The translations under genes and the position numbers were made by a program. Positions 26,711 to 34,379 of a DNA stretch of 64,000 nucleotides are shown piece by piece. Position 1 is the stretch's first letter, and every line of letters starts with the position of its first letter. The stretch comes from Kiritimatiellia bacterium (GTDB taxonomy: Bacteria > Verrucomicrobiota > Kiritimatiellia > RFP12 > UBA1067): the NCBI GenBank assembly GCA_017525225.1, contig JAFXTB010000171.1, positions 34,541 through 98,540 on the forward strand, given 5' to 3'. A model generated the notes under the pieces. It was not told the DNA's origin, searched no databases, and was given only the letters and a program-made list of their open reading frames with translations.

Positions 26711-26988
26711 GTCATGGCAGATTCGAGCCAAGACAGGCAACGAACATCTTGCGACATCAAGGATAGATGCCACCATGTGCATTGCGTTCCTGAATAGGCA
26801 AGAATGCGAAGTTTGCGCGTCGTGGGATAGAGTCCAGCGACTCGGTGCTGTTGATGCAACTTTTCCCTCATCAAACCGACCTGTGTCATCGTAGCATCGC
26901 GGAAACGCAACGTACGGATTTCCCGCATGCGGCGTCACGTGATGGACGGTTTGGGCGTTGTGCGAAAGGCTATTCATACGTGGCCTCA

Positions 26989-27039
26989 ATTATACACCAC
27001 GTTTGGTGAGCGGGCAATATACCCAAATGGCACCATTGC
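26989..27039 (-). promoter_or_regulatory. Promoter with upstream 26-bp element, copy 2
   Basis: TTGCCC (27017-27012) and TATAAT (26994-26989), spacing 17 nt, on the minus strand. The 26-bp element at 27014-27039 is identical to that at 19729-19754 and overlaps the -35 box in the same way. Located between divergent genes, it could also affect the kinase gene that starts at 27073. Confidence 0.65.
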
Positions 27040-27065
27040 CGCAGGCCGGCGTATTATGATAAAAT
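27036..27065 (+). promoter_or_regulatory. Possible promoter of the kinase gene, giving a near-leaderless mRNA
   Basis: TTGCCG (27036-27041) and TAAAAT (27060-27065) with an 18-nt spacer. The ATG at 27073 is only 7 nt past the -10 box and no Shine-Dalgarno precedes it, so the transcript would be leaderless or nearly so. The -35 box overlaps the end of the 26-bp element of the divergent promoter. Confidence 0.4.
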
Positions 27066-27072
27066 ACAGGCT

Positions 27073-29136
27073 ATGCTTGCTGGATGCCTCGCTTCCATAG
27101 CCATCCTGACGAATCTTCTGGACGTCATCTCCGCCGTTTCCGCCGGCGATACGAATGTGCATTTTGACGTCACCGGCGCGATAACTGCGGTCAATCGCTC
27201 CCAAAGCGCCCTCTTCAATCTGAAAACGGATACCGGCTTCATGGTTTTCAGGGACGCTACGGAAAATCGCCGGAGTCTCTTGTTCAAGCCAGGGAACATT
27301 GTCCGGGCAAAAGGGCGTGTATTCCTCAACGAATACGACTACCCCGCCGCCAATTGCCAAGAGCTGTCGTTCCTCGGCGAAGGCCGTTCGCCACGAATAA
27401 CCGATGTGTCCGCAGACGACCTCTCGAAAAATGCAAGGGAATTGAACGGCGAGCTTATACGTGTAAAAGGCATCGTCAGGGAGGTGTTTCGCGACGAAAT
27501 CGACCCGAAGTACGTCTATCTGACGCTTGTCAACAACGGCTTCTTATTTACCGTGTCAATCTGCGACGACATGGAGAACGAGACATTCCTGAATTCGCTG
27601 ATCGACGCCGAAATATCCGTCGTCGGACACTATACGTCCGACAGAATCGGGCTGCGCAGGATGCTGCGCTGGACACTGGCAACCTACACGACGGACAACA
27701 TCACCGTCCTGAAGCCCGCCCCGGCAGATCCATTTGACGCACCCTTGCTTTCCGGACGGGAACCGGCGTCCCCGCCCGAGCTCGCAACGCTGGGGAAGAG
27801 AAGGATCTCCGGCAGAGTGATCGCCACGCGAAACGCCAAGGATTTTCTCGTCGTCGATTCCCAGGGTTCAATTAGGCGCATAAGACCAAGAACGCCAGAG
27901 TATCCGCGCTACGGCGACATCGTCGAAGCCGTCGGCTATCCAGAGACGGATCTCTACCGGCTCAACCTGGGCGACGCAATCTGGCGAAAGACCGGGGTGG
28001 CGACAAATGGACTGGATGCGCCCGTCGCCACGGACATCCGGCGCATCCTGACGGACGGCAAGGGGAACCGCAAGATCAACCCGCTGTTCCACGGCAAGGC
28101 GATCCGCGTTGCCGGAATCGCCATAGACGCTAGCGGCACCGGACAAATGGAAACCATCACTCTCAAATGCGGCGACCTCTCGATTCCGGTGGACATCAGC
28201 TCCCATCCCGACCTCGCCGCCGCCATGGCCATCGAGAGCCGTCTGTCCGTCGCCGGAACCTGCATCGTCGAGACGGAAGACTGGCGGCCCTGCTCGGCTT
28301 TTCCCCACGCCACCGGCATCACGCTTGCGGTGCGCGTGCCAGAAGATGTGACGGTCGTATCGCGTCCGCCTTGGTGGACGCCGGCCAAACTGCTCTTCGT
28401 TGTCATGTCCCTCCTGTCGGCCTTGATCGCATTCTTCGTCTGGAACAGGATGCTGAACAGGCTTGTCGCCAAGAAAAGCCGTGCGCTGGTCAAAGAGCAG
28501 CTTGCGCTTGCGGAAGCGGAACTGAAGATCGGCGAACGGACGCGGCTGGCCATCGAACTGCACGATTCGCTTTCGCAGAATCTTGCCGCCGTCGCGTTCC
28601 AGATCGTCGCCGCAAAGAACGCCGCCGCCGTCAGCCCCGGCGAGACGGCCGACAACCTGAACACCGCGGAACGCATGCTGCTTTCCTGCCGAACGGAACT
28701 CAAGCGCTGCCTCTGGGATCTGCGGAGCGACGCGCTGGACATCAAAAACATGTCCGACGTGATCCGCCGAGTGCTGGCGCCGGTAAAAGGGAACGCCGAT
28801 CTGAGCGTGCGCTTCAACATCGCGCGGTCGCACTTTGACGATTCGACGCTGCATGCCACCATCTGCATCATCCGCGAACTCGTATCCAACGCCATCCAGC
28901 ACGGCCACGCCACGCATGTCGGCATCGTTGGCGCGCTGAAGAACGACGTACTCTCCTTTTCCGTAAAGGACGACGGGACCGGTTTCGACATCGAGTCCGC
29001 GCCAGGCCCGGCAGACGGCCACTTCGGCCTTGCGGGCATCTCCGAACGCGCAAAGAGACACGGAGGAAAAATGGCAATCGAATCTTCACCAGACCAAGGA
29101 ACGCGCGTATCCGTAAACCTAAAAATCAAACATTAA
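27073..29136 (+). CDS. NarL-type sensor histidine kinase with periplasmic OB-fold-like domains
   Basis: 687 residues. The N-terminus (MLAGCLASIAILTNLL) is a signal peptide or membrane anchor. Residues ~28-410 contain four OB-fold-like segments (e.g. DVTGAITAVNRSQSALFNLKTD, LIRVKGIVREVF, RISGRVIATRNAKDFLVVDS, AIRVAGIAIDASG). One transmembrane helix lies at ~440-458. The cytoplasmic part has a HisKA_3 dimerisation helix with ELHDSLSQNLA (His ~497) and an HATPase_c domain: RELVSNAIQHGHA (N box), DDGTGFD (G1) and FGLAGISERAKRHGG (G2). It should phosphorylate the regulator encoded 79 nt downstream. The ligand is unknown; with exported glycosidases on both sides a glycan signal is plausible. Confidence 0.88.
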   Translation: MLAGCLASIAILTNLLDVISAVSAGDTNVHFDVTGAITAVNRSQSALFNLKTDTGFMVFRDATENRRSLLFKPGNIVRAKGRVFLNEYDYPAANCQELSFLGEGRSPRITDVSADDLSKNARELNGELIRVKGIVREVFRDEIDPKYVYLTLVNNGFLFTVSICDDMENETFLNSLIDAEISVVGHYTSDRIGLRRMLRWTLATYTTDNITVLKPAPADPFDAPLLSGREPASPPELATLGKRRISGRVIATRNAKDFLVVDSQGSIRRIRPRTPEYPRYGDIVEAVGYPETDLYRLNLGDAIWRKTGVATNGLDAPVATDIRRILTDGKGNRKINPLFHGKAIRVAGIAIDASGTGQMETITLKCGDLSIPVDISSHPDLAAAMAIESRLSVAGTCIVETEDWRPCSAFPHATGITLAVRVPEDVTVVSRPPWWTPAKLLFVVMSLLSALIAFFVWNRMLNRLVAKKSRALVKEQLALAEAELKIGERTRLAIELHDSLSQNLAAVAFQIVAAKNAAAVSPGETADNLNTAERMLLSCRTELKRCLWDLRSDALDIKNMSDVIRRVLAPVKGNADLSVRFNIARSHFDDSTLHATICIIRELVSNAIQHGHATHVGIVGALKNDVLSFSVKDDGTGFDIESAPGPADGHFGLAGISERAKRHGGKMAIESSPDQGTRVSVNLKIKH

Positions 29137-29138
29137 CC

Positions 29139-29215
29139 TTCACCCCCTTCCCACCCTTCCCACCCTTCTCACCACTCCCCTTCATTCTACATTCTACATT
29201 CTACATTTTACACTC
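29139..29215 (+). repeat. Two short tandem repeats occupying the leader of the response regulator gene
   Basis: First a C-rich tract of CCCTTCCCA units (29139-29182), then perfect CATTCTA heptamers ending CATTTTACACTC (29183-29215), directly followed by the ATG at 29216. No Shine-Dalgarno remains in this leader. Unit gain or loss here could alter the distance between the two genes or their translation. Confidence 0.75.
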
Positions 29216-29836
29216 ATGAAAAAGACCCGCATCCTCATCGCCGACGACCACACACTCGTGCGTGTCGGACTCAAAGCCATGCTCCACTACCAGCCGACCA
29301 TGACCGTTGTAGGAGAGGCGACAAACGGAGAAGAAGCCGTAGCGCTTGCCGGCAAGCTCAAACCTGATGTCATCATCATGGATCTGATGATGCCTGTCCT
29401 CGGCGGCGCAGAGGCGACAAGACGCATTCTTGAATCCGATTCGGCAACAAGGATCATCATCCTTACTTCATTCGGAGCGGCGGCGGACATGGCACGTGCC
29501 CTGAAATACGGCGCACGCGGCGCACAGTTGAAGGAAGCTCCGGCCGAGACGCTCATCACCGCCATCCATACCGTGATGTCAGGCGGGACAGCCATCTCGC
29601 CGGAAATCCAGCAGACAATTGACCAAGATTCCGATATCCCCGTTCTGACAGAGCGCCAGCAAGGAATTCTCGATTCAACCGTCCGCGGCCTTACGAACAA
29701 AGAAATCGGCGTTCAGTTCGGACTCTCGCCACTCAGCGTCAAGAAGTACCTCTCGATCATATTCGCCAAGCTCGGCGCCGCCAACCGCGCCGAAGCCGTG
29801 GCCATCGCCCTCCGCAAGCACTTGCTGAAAATGTAA
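29216..29836 (+). CDS. NarL/FixJ-family response regulator
   Basis: 206 residues. The receiver domain (residues ~5-120) has the acidic pair in ILIADDHTLVR, the phospho-acceptor Asp56 in DVIIMDLMMP, the Thr/Ser switch in IIILTSF, and Lys in AQLKEAP. The C-terminal LuxR-type helix-turn-helix (~140-200) reads LTERQQGILDSTVRGLTNKEIGVQFGLSPLSVKKYLSIIF, with the family's usual Glu-Ile and Val-Lys pattern. It pairs with the kinase upstream. It lacks a visible ribosome binding site; a tandem repeat fills the 5' leader. Targets are not known, but the 26-bp element at two promoters is a candidate site. Confidence 0.92.
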   Translation: MKKTRILIADDHTLVRVGLKAMLHYQPTMTVVGEATNGEEAVALAGKLKPDVIIMDLMMPVLGGAEATRRILESDSATRIIILTSFGAAADMARALKYGARGAQLKEAPAETLITAIHTVMSGGTAISPEIQQTIDQDSDIPVLTERQQGILDSTVRGLTNKEIGVQFGLSPLSVKKYLSIIFAKLGAANRAEAVAIALRKHLLKM

Positions 29837-29879
29837 AACGGTCGGCCAGACGATGAAAGTGGCCGACATCGGCACCGAC

Positions 29880-29936
29880 GGCCGCGATGGGGCGCGACCC
29901 TCCCGGACGGCGGTCGCGACGGGGCGCTACCCTCCC
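29880..29936. repeat. Two units of a GC-rich 25-bp dispersed repeat (GRDGARPS type)
   Basis: Units at 29880-29904 and 29912-29936 of the type GGCCGCGATGGGGCGCGACC-CTCCC, plus a decayed third start at 29941. The same repeat occurs twice, reversed in orientation, inside the coding sequence at 44769-44826, where it is read in frame as GRDGARPS. Between 29837 and 29959 nothing else is seen. Confidence 0.75.
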
Positions 29937-29959
29937 ATGCGGTCACGCGGGACGGGAGA

Positions 29960-32182
29960 TCAGGCAAAGCATCTGACGTGGCCCATGAAGTCAGCGACAT
30001 AGAGCCTGTCATCGGCGACAGTCGCCGAAGCCACGTACGGCACACCGGTGAAGATGCGCTCGCGGCGTTCGCCGGTTGCGGGATCCCATGCGTACAGCGC
30101 GCCGTCCTGGCAGGTCGCCCAGATGAGTCCCTTCCAGACGACGGGACACGACGAAAGGAGCTTGGCCGGGGGATACTGGTAGTGGACCGTCACCAGCAGC
30201 GCATCCTCCACAGGCGCCGTCCACGCCACAGTAAACGTCTTCAGGTCCAGGCATACGAGCCCCTTCGTCCGGGAGCCGAAGTATGCGCGATCGCCCATGA
30301 AGGCCGGCTGCGTGTAGCAGTTGACCGAGAACTTGAACTTGATCCTGCGGACCGGTTCGCCCGTGTGCGGATCGACCTCGAGGAATTCGTTTGCGGAGGT
30401 GAGGTACAGCTTGCCGTCCCTGAACACCGGGAAACCGACCCTCTCGAGCCACGGCAGGCCGGACTTGTACCACTCGCTTGTGATACGGCTGGGCTTGCGC
30501 GTATGGCGCCAGAGTTCCTTGCCGGTCTTCTCGTCGTAGCCGTAGAGTCCCTGCCAGAACGAACCGCTGACGACCACGCCCTCGCCCACGACGACTGCGG
30601 ACGGCGTTCCGCTATAGCCGCCTTTCTGGTCCTGCGGCCGCCAGCAGATCGTGCCGGTATCGGGATCCAGCGCGAAAAGGGCGCGCTGTATGGTGCCGGC
30701 ATAGAGGCGGTTGGACTTGGGATCGTACGTCATCGCCGTCTTCGACTCCGCCGATTTGCCGTGGCCCAGCCGTGCGTTCAGGAGCCCCACCGTGTCCAGT
30801 GCATTGAAATGCCATATCTCCCGACCTGTCGCCGGATCTAGCGCCTGGAAGTTCCAGTCCACGTCATGCACGATCACCTTGCCGTTGGCGTGCAGGATGC
30901 GCGTCAGAATGTTCGCCTTCGTCGGGTGGGACCAGAGCCTTTTGCCGGTGGCCGCATCGAACGCGAACACCCCTTCGGTGTTGGTTCCGGCCCAGTCCAG
31001 CGTGCCGACGAATACGCGCCCGTCGGCGACGCACGGCGCGCCGTAGAACACGATCCCGGGCACCTTGGCGTACCACCCGCCCGGCGGCGGCGTCTCGACG
31101 GGCTTCCAGGTTTCGCTCTCGGCGTAGCGGTTCTCGGCGTAGAGGCGGTGATCCTTGTCCACGTGAATGACCTGCAGCGTCGCGAGCTGCATGTAGGGCG
31201 GCGCCACGCTCACGACCTCGATCTTCCCGTCGTTGGAGCGGAGGAAGTAGTTGTCGTGCAGGTGGCCGTGTATGATGGCCTTGAAGTCGCAGGCCGCCCT
31301 GAGATCCAGCGGCTCCTTCGTCATCGTGACAATCTTCGACTCGGTATAGATTCTTCGCGTGTCGTAGATATACGTGTCGTATGCGCCGTGCGTGAGCAGC
31401 ATCACGGGCTGACCCTTGCGCTTGGCGATCGCGAGGTCGTTGCGCAGCCAGGCGACGATCTCCTCGACCGTGTACGAGGGCTTCCCGTCGCCCCACGTCA
31501 TTGGCGTGACGATGAAATGTACCCCACCCGCGTCAAGCGAATACCAGCATGGTCCGTAGTACTTCTCGAAGGTAGCCTCGCCGTACTCCGGCGCGATGAT
31601 GTCGTGGTTGCCCTGCACGTAGAAGACGGGCCGGCCCACCGTCTCGAAGTTCATTATCCTCCTGTGCGCCTCCATGCCCTTCGCCGCGCAGATGTCGCCG
31701 GTATGCACGAAAAAGGCGCAGTTGCGCTCGTCGGCGAACCTCTTCGCCCGCGCGATCCAGACGCGTTCACGCGCGGAGTCGTCGCGTATCTCGCTGTCGC
31801 CGATGTGCATGATCGTGAACGGGCCGGGCTTGGAGGCCGCCCACGGCAGCAGATTGAAATCGTATGGAGCGCCAGCCCCGGCGAAGCGGATGTAGTGGCA
31901 CGGCACGCGCCAGCCACTAGGCGGTGTCACGGATATGAAGCGCACACCCTCGCGCGCAGGCAGCGACCATGAACCGTCCTCCGCCGTCTCTGTGCAGTTG
32001 AGCCCGTCGGTCACGACCACCCCGGCCATGCCCTTGCCGTCTGCGGTCACGCGGCCCTTGACGCTGGCGGCATCCGCCGCCAATACGCCGCCCGCAAATG
32101 CCGCCGCGCCTCCAGCAGCGGCGTTCTTTATGAAGGACCTTCTGTTGACGTAGCACGCTTTTTTTGCTTCCATGGTTTTCAT
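29960..32182 (-). CDS. Tat-exported calcineurin-like phosphoesterase fused to a PQQ-type beta-propeller
   Basis: 740 residues from the ATG at 32182; the longer frame to 32365 is spurious. A twin-arginine signal (NRRSFIKNAAAGGAAAFAGG) is followed by a small beta domain (MetallophosN-like; KGRVTADGKGMAGVVVTDG), then the metallophosphatase core: HIGDSE, HTGDIC, VQGNHDII, LLTHGAYD and HGHLHDN, all metal ligands present. From ~380 a propeller of PQQ/WD type carries repeated GVFAFDAATGKRLW, FQALDPATGREIW, LFALDPDTGTICW and GLVCLDLKTF blades. It may hydrolyse a phosphodiester outside the cytoplasm. It is a close paralog of 34367-36556, with about 80% identity in aligned stretches, and is last in the four-gene operon. 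Confidence 0.85.
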   Translation of the reverse strand: MKTMEAKKACYVNRRSFIKNAAAGGAAAFAGGVLAADAASVKGRVTADGKGMAGVVVTDGLNCTETAEDGSWSLPAREGVRFISVTPPSGWRVPCHYIRFAGAGAPYDFNLLPWAASKPGPFTIMHIGDSEIRDDSARERVWIARAKRFADERNCAFFVHTGDICAAKGMEAHRRIMNFETVGRPVFYVQGNHDIIAPEYGEATFEKYYGPCWYSLDAGGVHFIVTPMTWGDGKPSYTVEEIVAWLRNDLAIAKRKGQPVMLLTHGAYDTYIYDTRRIYTESKIVTMTKEPLDLRAACDFKAIIHGHLHDNYFLRSNDGKIEVVSVAPPYMQLATLQVIHVDKDHRLYAENRYAESETWKPVETPPPGGWYAKVPGIVFYGAPCVADGRVFVGTLDWAGTNTEGVFAFDAATGKRLWSHPTKANILTRILHANGKVIVHDVDWNFQALDPATGREIWHFNALDTVGLLNARLGHGKSAESKTAMTYDPKSNRLYAGTIQRALFALDPDTGTICWRPQDQKGGYSGTPSAVVVGEGVVVSGSFWQGLYGYDEKTGKELWRHTRKPSRITSEWYKSGLPWLERVGFPVFRDGKLYLTSANEFLEVDPHTGEPVRRIKFKFSVNCYTQPAFMGDRAYFGSRTKGLVCLDLKTFTVAWTAPVEDALLVTVHYQYPPAKLLSSCPVVWKGLIWATCQDGALYAWDPATGERRERIFTGVPYVASATVADDRLYVADFMGHVRCFA

Positions 32183-32195
32183 CCTTCTCGTTCGT

Positions 32196-33470
32196 CTAAG
32201 TGAGCATGTATGGCTGTGAGAACAGTTCCTCGCCAGAGCCGTCGAGCGCATACGCCTTGACCCTTGCGAACACATGGGCGCCTTTACGCGGCGCACTTGA
32301 TCCGTAGATACCCTCCATCGTCCATTTGATGGAAGTCGCCCGCTTTTCCTCCTTGACCGTTCCACACCCTGTGATGACCACGAGTCGCGCCGGCTTGTCG
32401 GTTTCCGCCTCTACCGTGGTGCCTTCGAAATTGATGCGCGTGAACTTCAGCTCGTTCAATCCGCGTTTCGCGCCGTAGAAGTTGCCGTCGCGGTACGCCT
32501 TGAGGCATGCGTGCGCGCTGCGTTCCGGCGTCACCAGAACGTTCACGCCAAACGAATTGTCCTTGCGCCGTATGCTGTGGTCCGGTACGAAGAAGCCGAA
32601 GCATTGCCGACCTGTCGCCAGGATCCAGTCCCAGTAGGATTCACCGTTGACGTTTCCCCCTTCTATGACCTCCATGCCCAGGACGCGCGAATCATGGTCG
32701 AGTATCTTCAGGAGAAGGTTCCTGTCGTACGACGACCATACCGGGTGGTTGATGGTCACACCGCCGCCGTCCGGATACATGAGGCCTTCGATCATGCGGT
32801 CTACGGCCACGTTCCACGGCTCGCCCGATCCAAAGCAATAACCGCCGCGTTTCCCCGTCTGGAAGCGCCTTCTCTGCCACTGGTCGAACGTGCCGGAAGA
32901 GAAAAGAGACCCCGGCGAATTCATGTGCAGATAGATATGGTGACTTCCATCGACAACGAACATGTGGTGTTCGGCGTTCGGAGCCTCCATTACGCCTTCC
33001 GGCAAGGGACGGAATATCTTTCCGCCTTCCTTGAACGGATACTCCTTCTGCAGTTCCGGCGGAAGTTCCTTTATCCACTGCCCTACGATCCGGTTCCAGT
33101 CGAACGGCCCTTCGACGCGCTTGCCGTTGACGGTCACCGGGAAGTCGTGATGGACACGGTAGTAGTTCTCCGTCATCTTTTCGAGCGGATACCAAGGCGC
33201 GCTCGGGTAGTAGTTGGAGAGCGTAAGGAACTCGATCCGTCCGAGAATGGCGTCGAGGTCCTGCTGCGTCCTGCAATGCACGTGCGTAGTACCCCGTACC
33301 TGATGCGCCGTCGTCCAGTCCAGCCCCTTGTACGGGTGCCTGTTCCGGGGCGGAACGGACGGCTTCCGATCCGCCGCCGCCTCGGCCGGTGCTTGCAAAG
33401 CAGACGCCCCGACCGTTCCCACGGCGGCGATTGCCGCCCCCGACGAGATGAATTCCCTTCTGTTGACCAT
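32196..33470 (-). CDS. Tat-exported PHP-like metal-dependent protein
   Basis: 424 residues. MVNRREFISSGAAIAAVGTVG is a twin-arginine signal. GTTHVHCRTQQDLDAI (residue ~59) gives the H-x-H of a PHP-type phosphoesterase; AEHHMFVVDGSHHIYLHMNSPG, GGVTINHPVWSSYD and FFVPDHSIRR provide further likely metal-binding His and Asp. The C-terminal ~90 residues form a beta-rich domain (INFEGTTVEAETDKPARLVVI). The family hydrolyses phosphoesters or, in exported forms, is often found near glycan genes. Its start is 30 nt after the propeller gene and it ends 13 nt before the next phosphoesterase gene. Confidence 0.7.
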   Translation of the reverse strand: MVNRREFISSGAAIAAVGTVGASALQAPAEAAADRKPSVPPRNRHPYKGLDWTTAHQVRGTTHVHCRTQQDLDAILGRIEFLTLSNYYPSAPWYPLEKMTENYYRVHHDFPVTVNGKRVEGPFDWNRIVGQWIKELPPELQKEYPFKEGGKIFRPLPEGVMEAPNAEHHMFVVDGSHHIYLHMNSPGSLFSSGTFDQWQRRRFQTGKRGGYCFGSGEPWNVAVDRMIEGLMYPDGGGVTINHPVWSSYDRNLLLKILDHDSRVLGMEVIEGGNVNGESYWDWILATGRQCFGFFVPDHSIRRKDNSFGVNVLVTPERSAHACLKAYRDGNFYGAKRGLNELKFTRINFEGTTVEAETDKPARLVVITGCGTVKEEKRATSIKWTMEGIYGSSAPRKGAHVFARVKAYALDGSGEELFSQPYMLT

Positions 33471-33500
33471 CTACCTCTCCTTGCCCCGCGACATCTCGCA

Positions 33501-34379
33501 TCAATGGCACTTGTATTCGGTAACGTTGACCAGACGATTCCCGGCACGATCGTACTCGATGAAATCGATCAGCGCATAGATCGGTTCACGGTCGCGATCC
33601 TTGACGAAACGGTTCATCGTGCGAAGACGCATGAAGAGGTCGCGCCCCCCGGCGCGCGACGCCGGCACGCGCTCGAACCCTTCGCCGCCGATGCCATGCA
33701 AGGCGGAGACGTCCGGAGTCGAAACGATGCCCACGTTCCTGTCCAGGACAACCAAGGGCTTGGCGCCGTTGTAGAATATGGCAAAGAGGCTGTTGCCGTC
33801 CGTGGCGGCGTTCTGGCAGCCAAACGCGGTCTTCACGCCGTAGCAGAGCTCCTTGATGTCAATCATTTTGAGAGTCTTTGCATCGACGCGGATGAAGCGG
33901 TTGGTGTAGTGCCCCTCCATCGGACTTGGCCCGAAGCCTGCGTACAGCACGCCGTCTATCGCGGCTATGCCGTCGAGGCCCTCGTCGAATTCCACCTTGC
34001 GGATGAAGTTGAGGTCCGTATCGTATTCGTAGATACCGCTTTTAGGTGCTACATTGAGAGCCTTCGTTCCCCACTTCGCGACGGTGGCATAGATCCTGCC
34101 GTTGTACACGCAGATGTCGCCTGTGTGCGACGGCACATCGACCTTCTTGATGAATTTGCCATTCCAGTCGAACTTCGTCAGCTGGATCATCTGCGAGAGG
34201 TAGATGGCGTTCTCGTCCGCACAAAATCCCTGCACGTGGTTGCCGTTGCGTACGCCAGGCACCGTATGCACAAGTACGGCCTTCTCCGTCTCGAGCGCAG
34301 GCAGGTTAGACGGCTTGCCCGCCCCCGCCGCCTGCAGGAACGCCGCGGCGGCCATGAACGCGAATGTCAGACGAAGCAT
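33501..34379 (-). CDS. Exported beta-propeller (SMP-30/NHL-like) protein
   Basis: 292 residues from the ATG at 34379; the open frame upstream to 34919 is antiparallel-free shadow of the preceding gene in another frame and is rejected. The signal peptide is MLRLTFAFMAAAAFLQAAG. Repeating blades include AIYLSQMIQLTKFDWNGKFI, DICVYNGRIYATVAKWGTKA, GIAAIDGVLYAGFG and FIRVDAKTLKMIDIKEL, as in NHL/SMP-30 propellers. Its first 13 nt overlap the end of the upstream gene (stop TGA 34369-34367), implying translational coupling. No catalytic residues are evident; a binding or scaffold role beside the phosphoesterases is possible. Confidence 0.7.
   Translation of the reverse strand: MLRLTFAFMAAAAFLQAAGAGKPSNLPALETEKAVLVHTVPGVRNGNHVQGFCADENAIYLSQMIQLTKFDWNGKFIKKVDVPSHTGDICVYNGRIYATVAKWGTKALNVAPKSGIYEYDTDLNFIRKVEFDEGLDGIAAIDGVLYAGFGPSPMEGHYTNRFIRVDAKTLKMIDIKELCYGVKTAFGCQNAATDGNSLFAIFYNGAKPLVVLDRNVGIVSTPDVSALHGIGGEGFERVPASRAGGRDLFMRLRTMNRFVKDRDREPIYALIDFIEYDRAGNRLVNVTEYKCH

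Noticed and set aside
29960..29980. Rho-independent terminators between operons
   Set aside because: GC-rich inverted repeats exist (for example 52284-52304) but none is followed by a T-tract, so no terminator is called.
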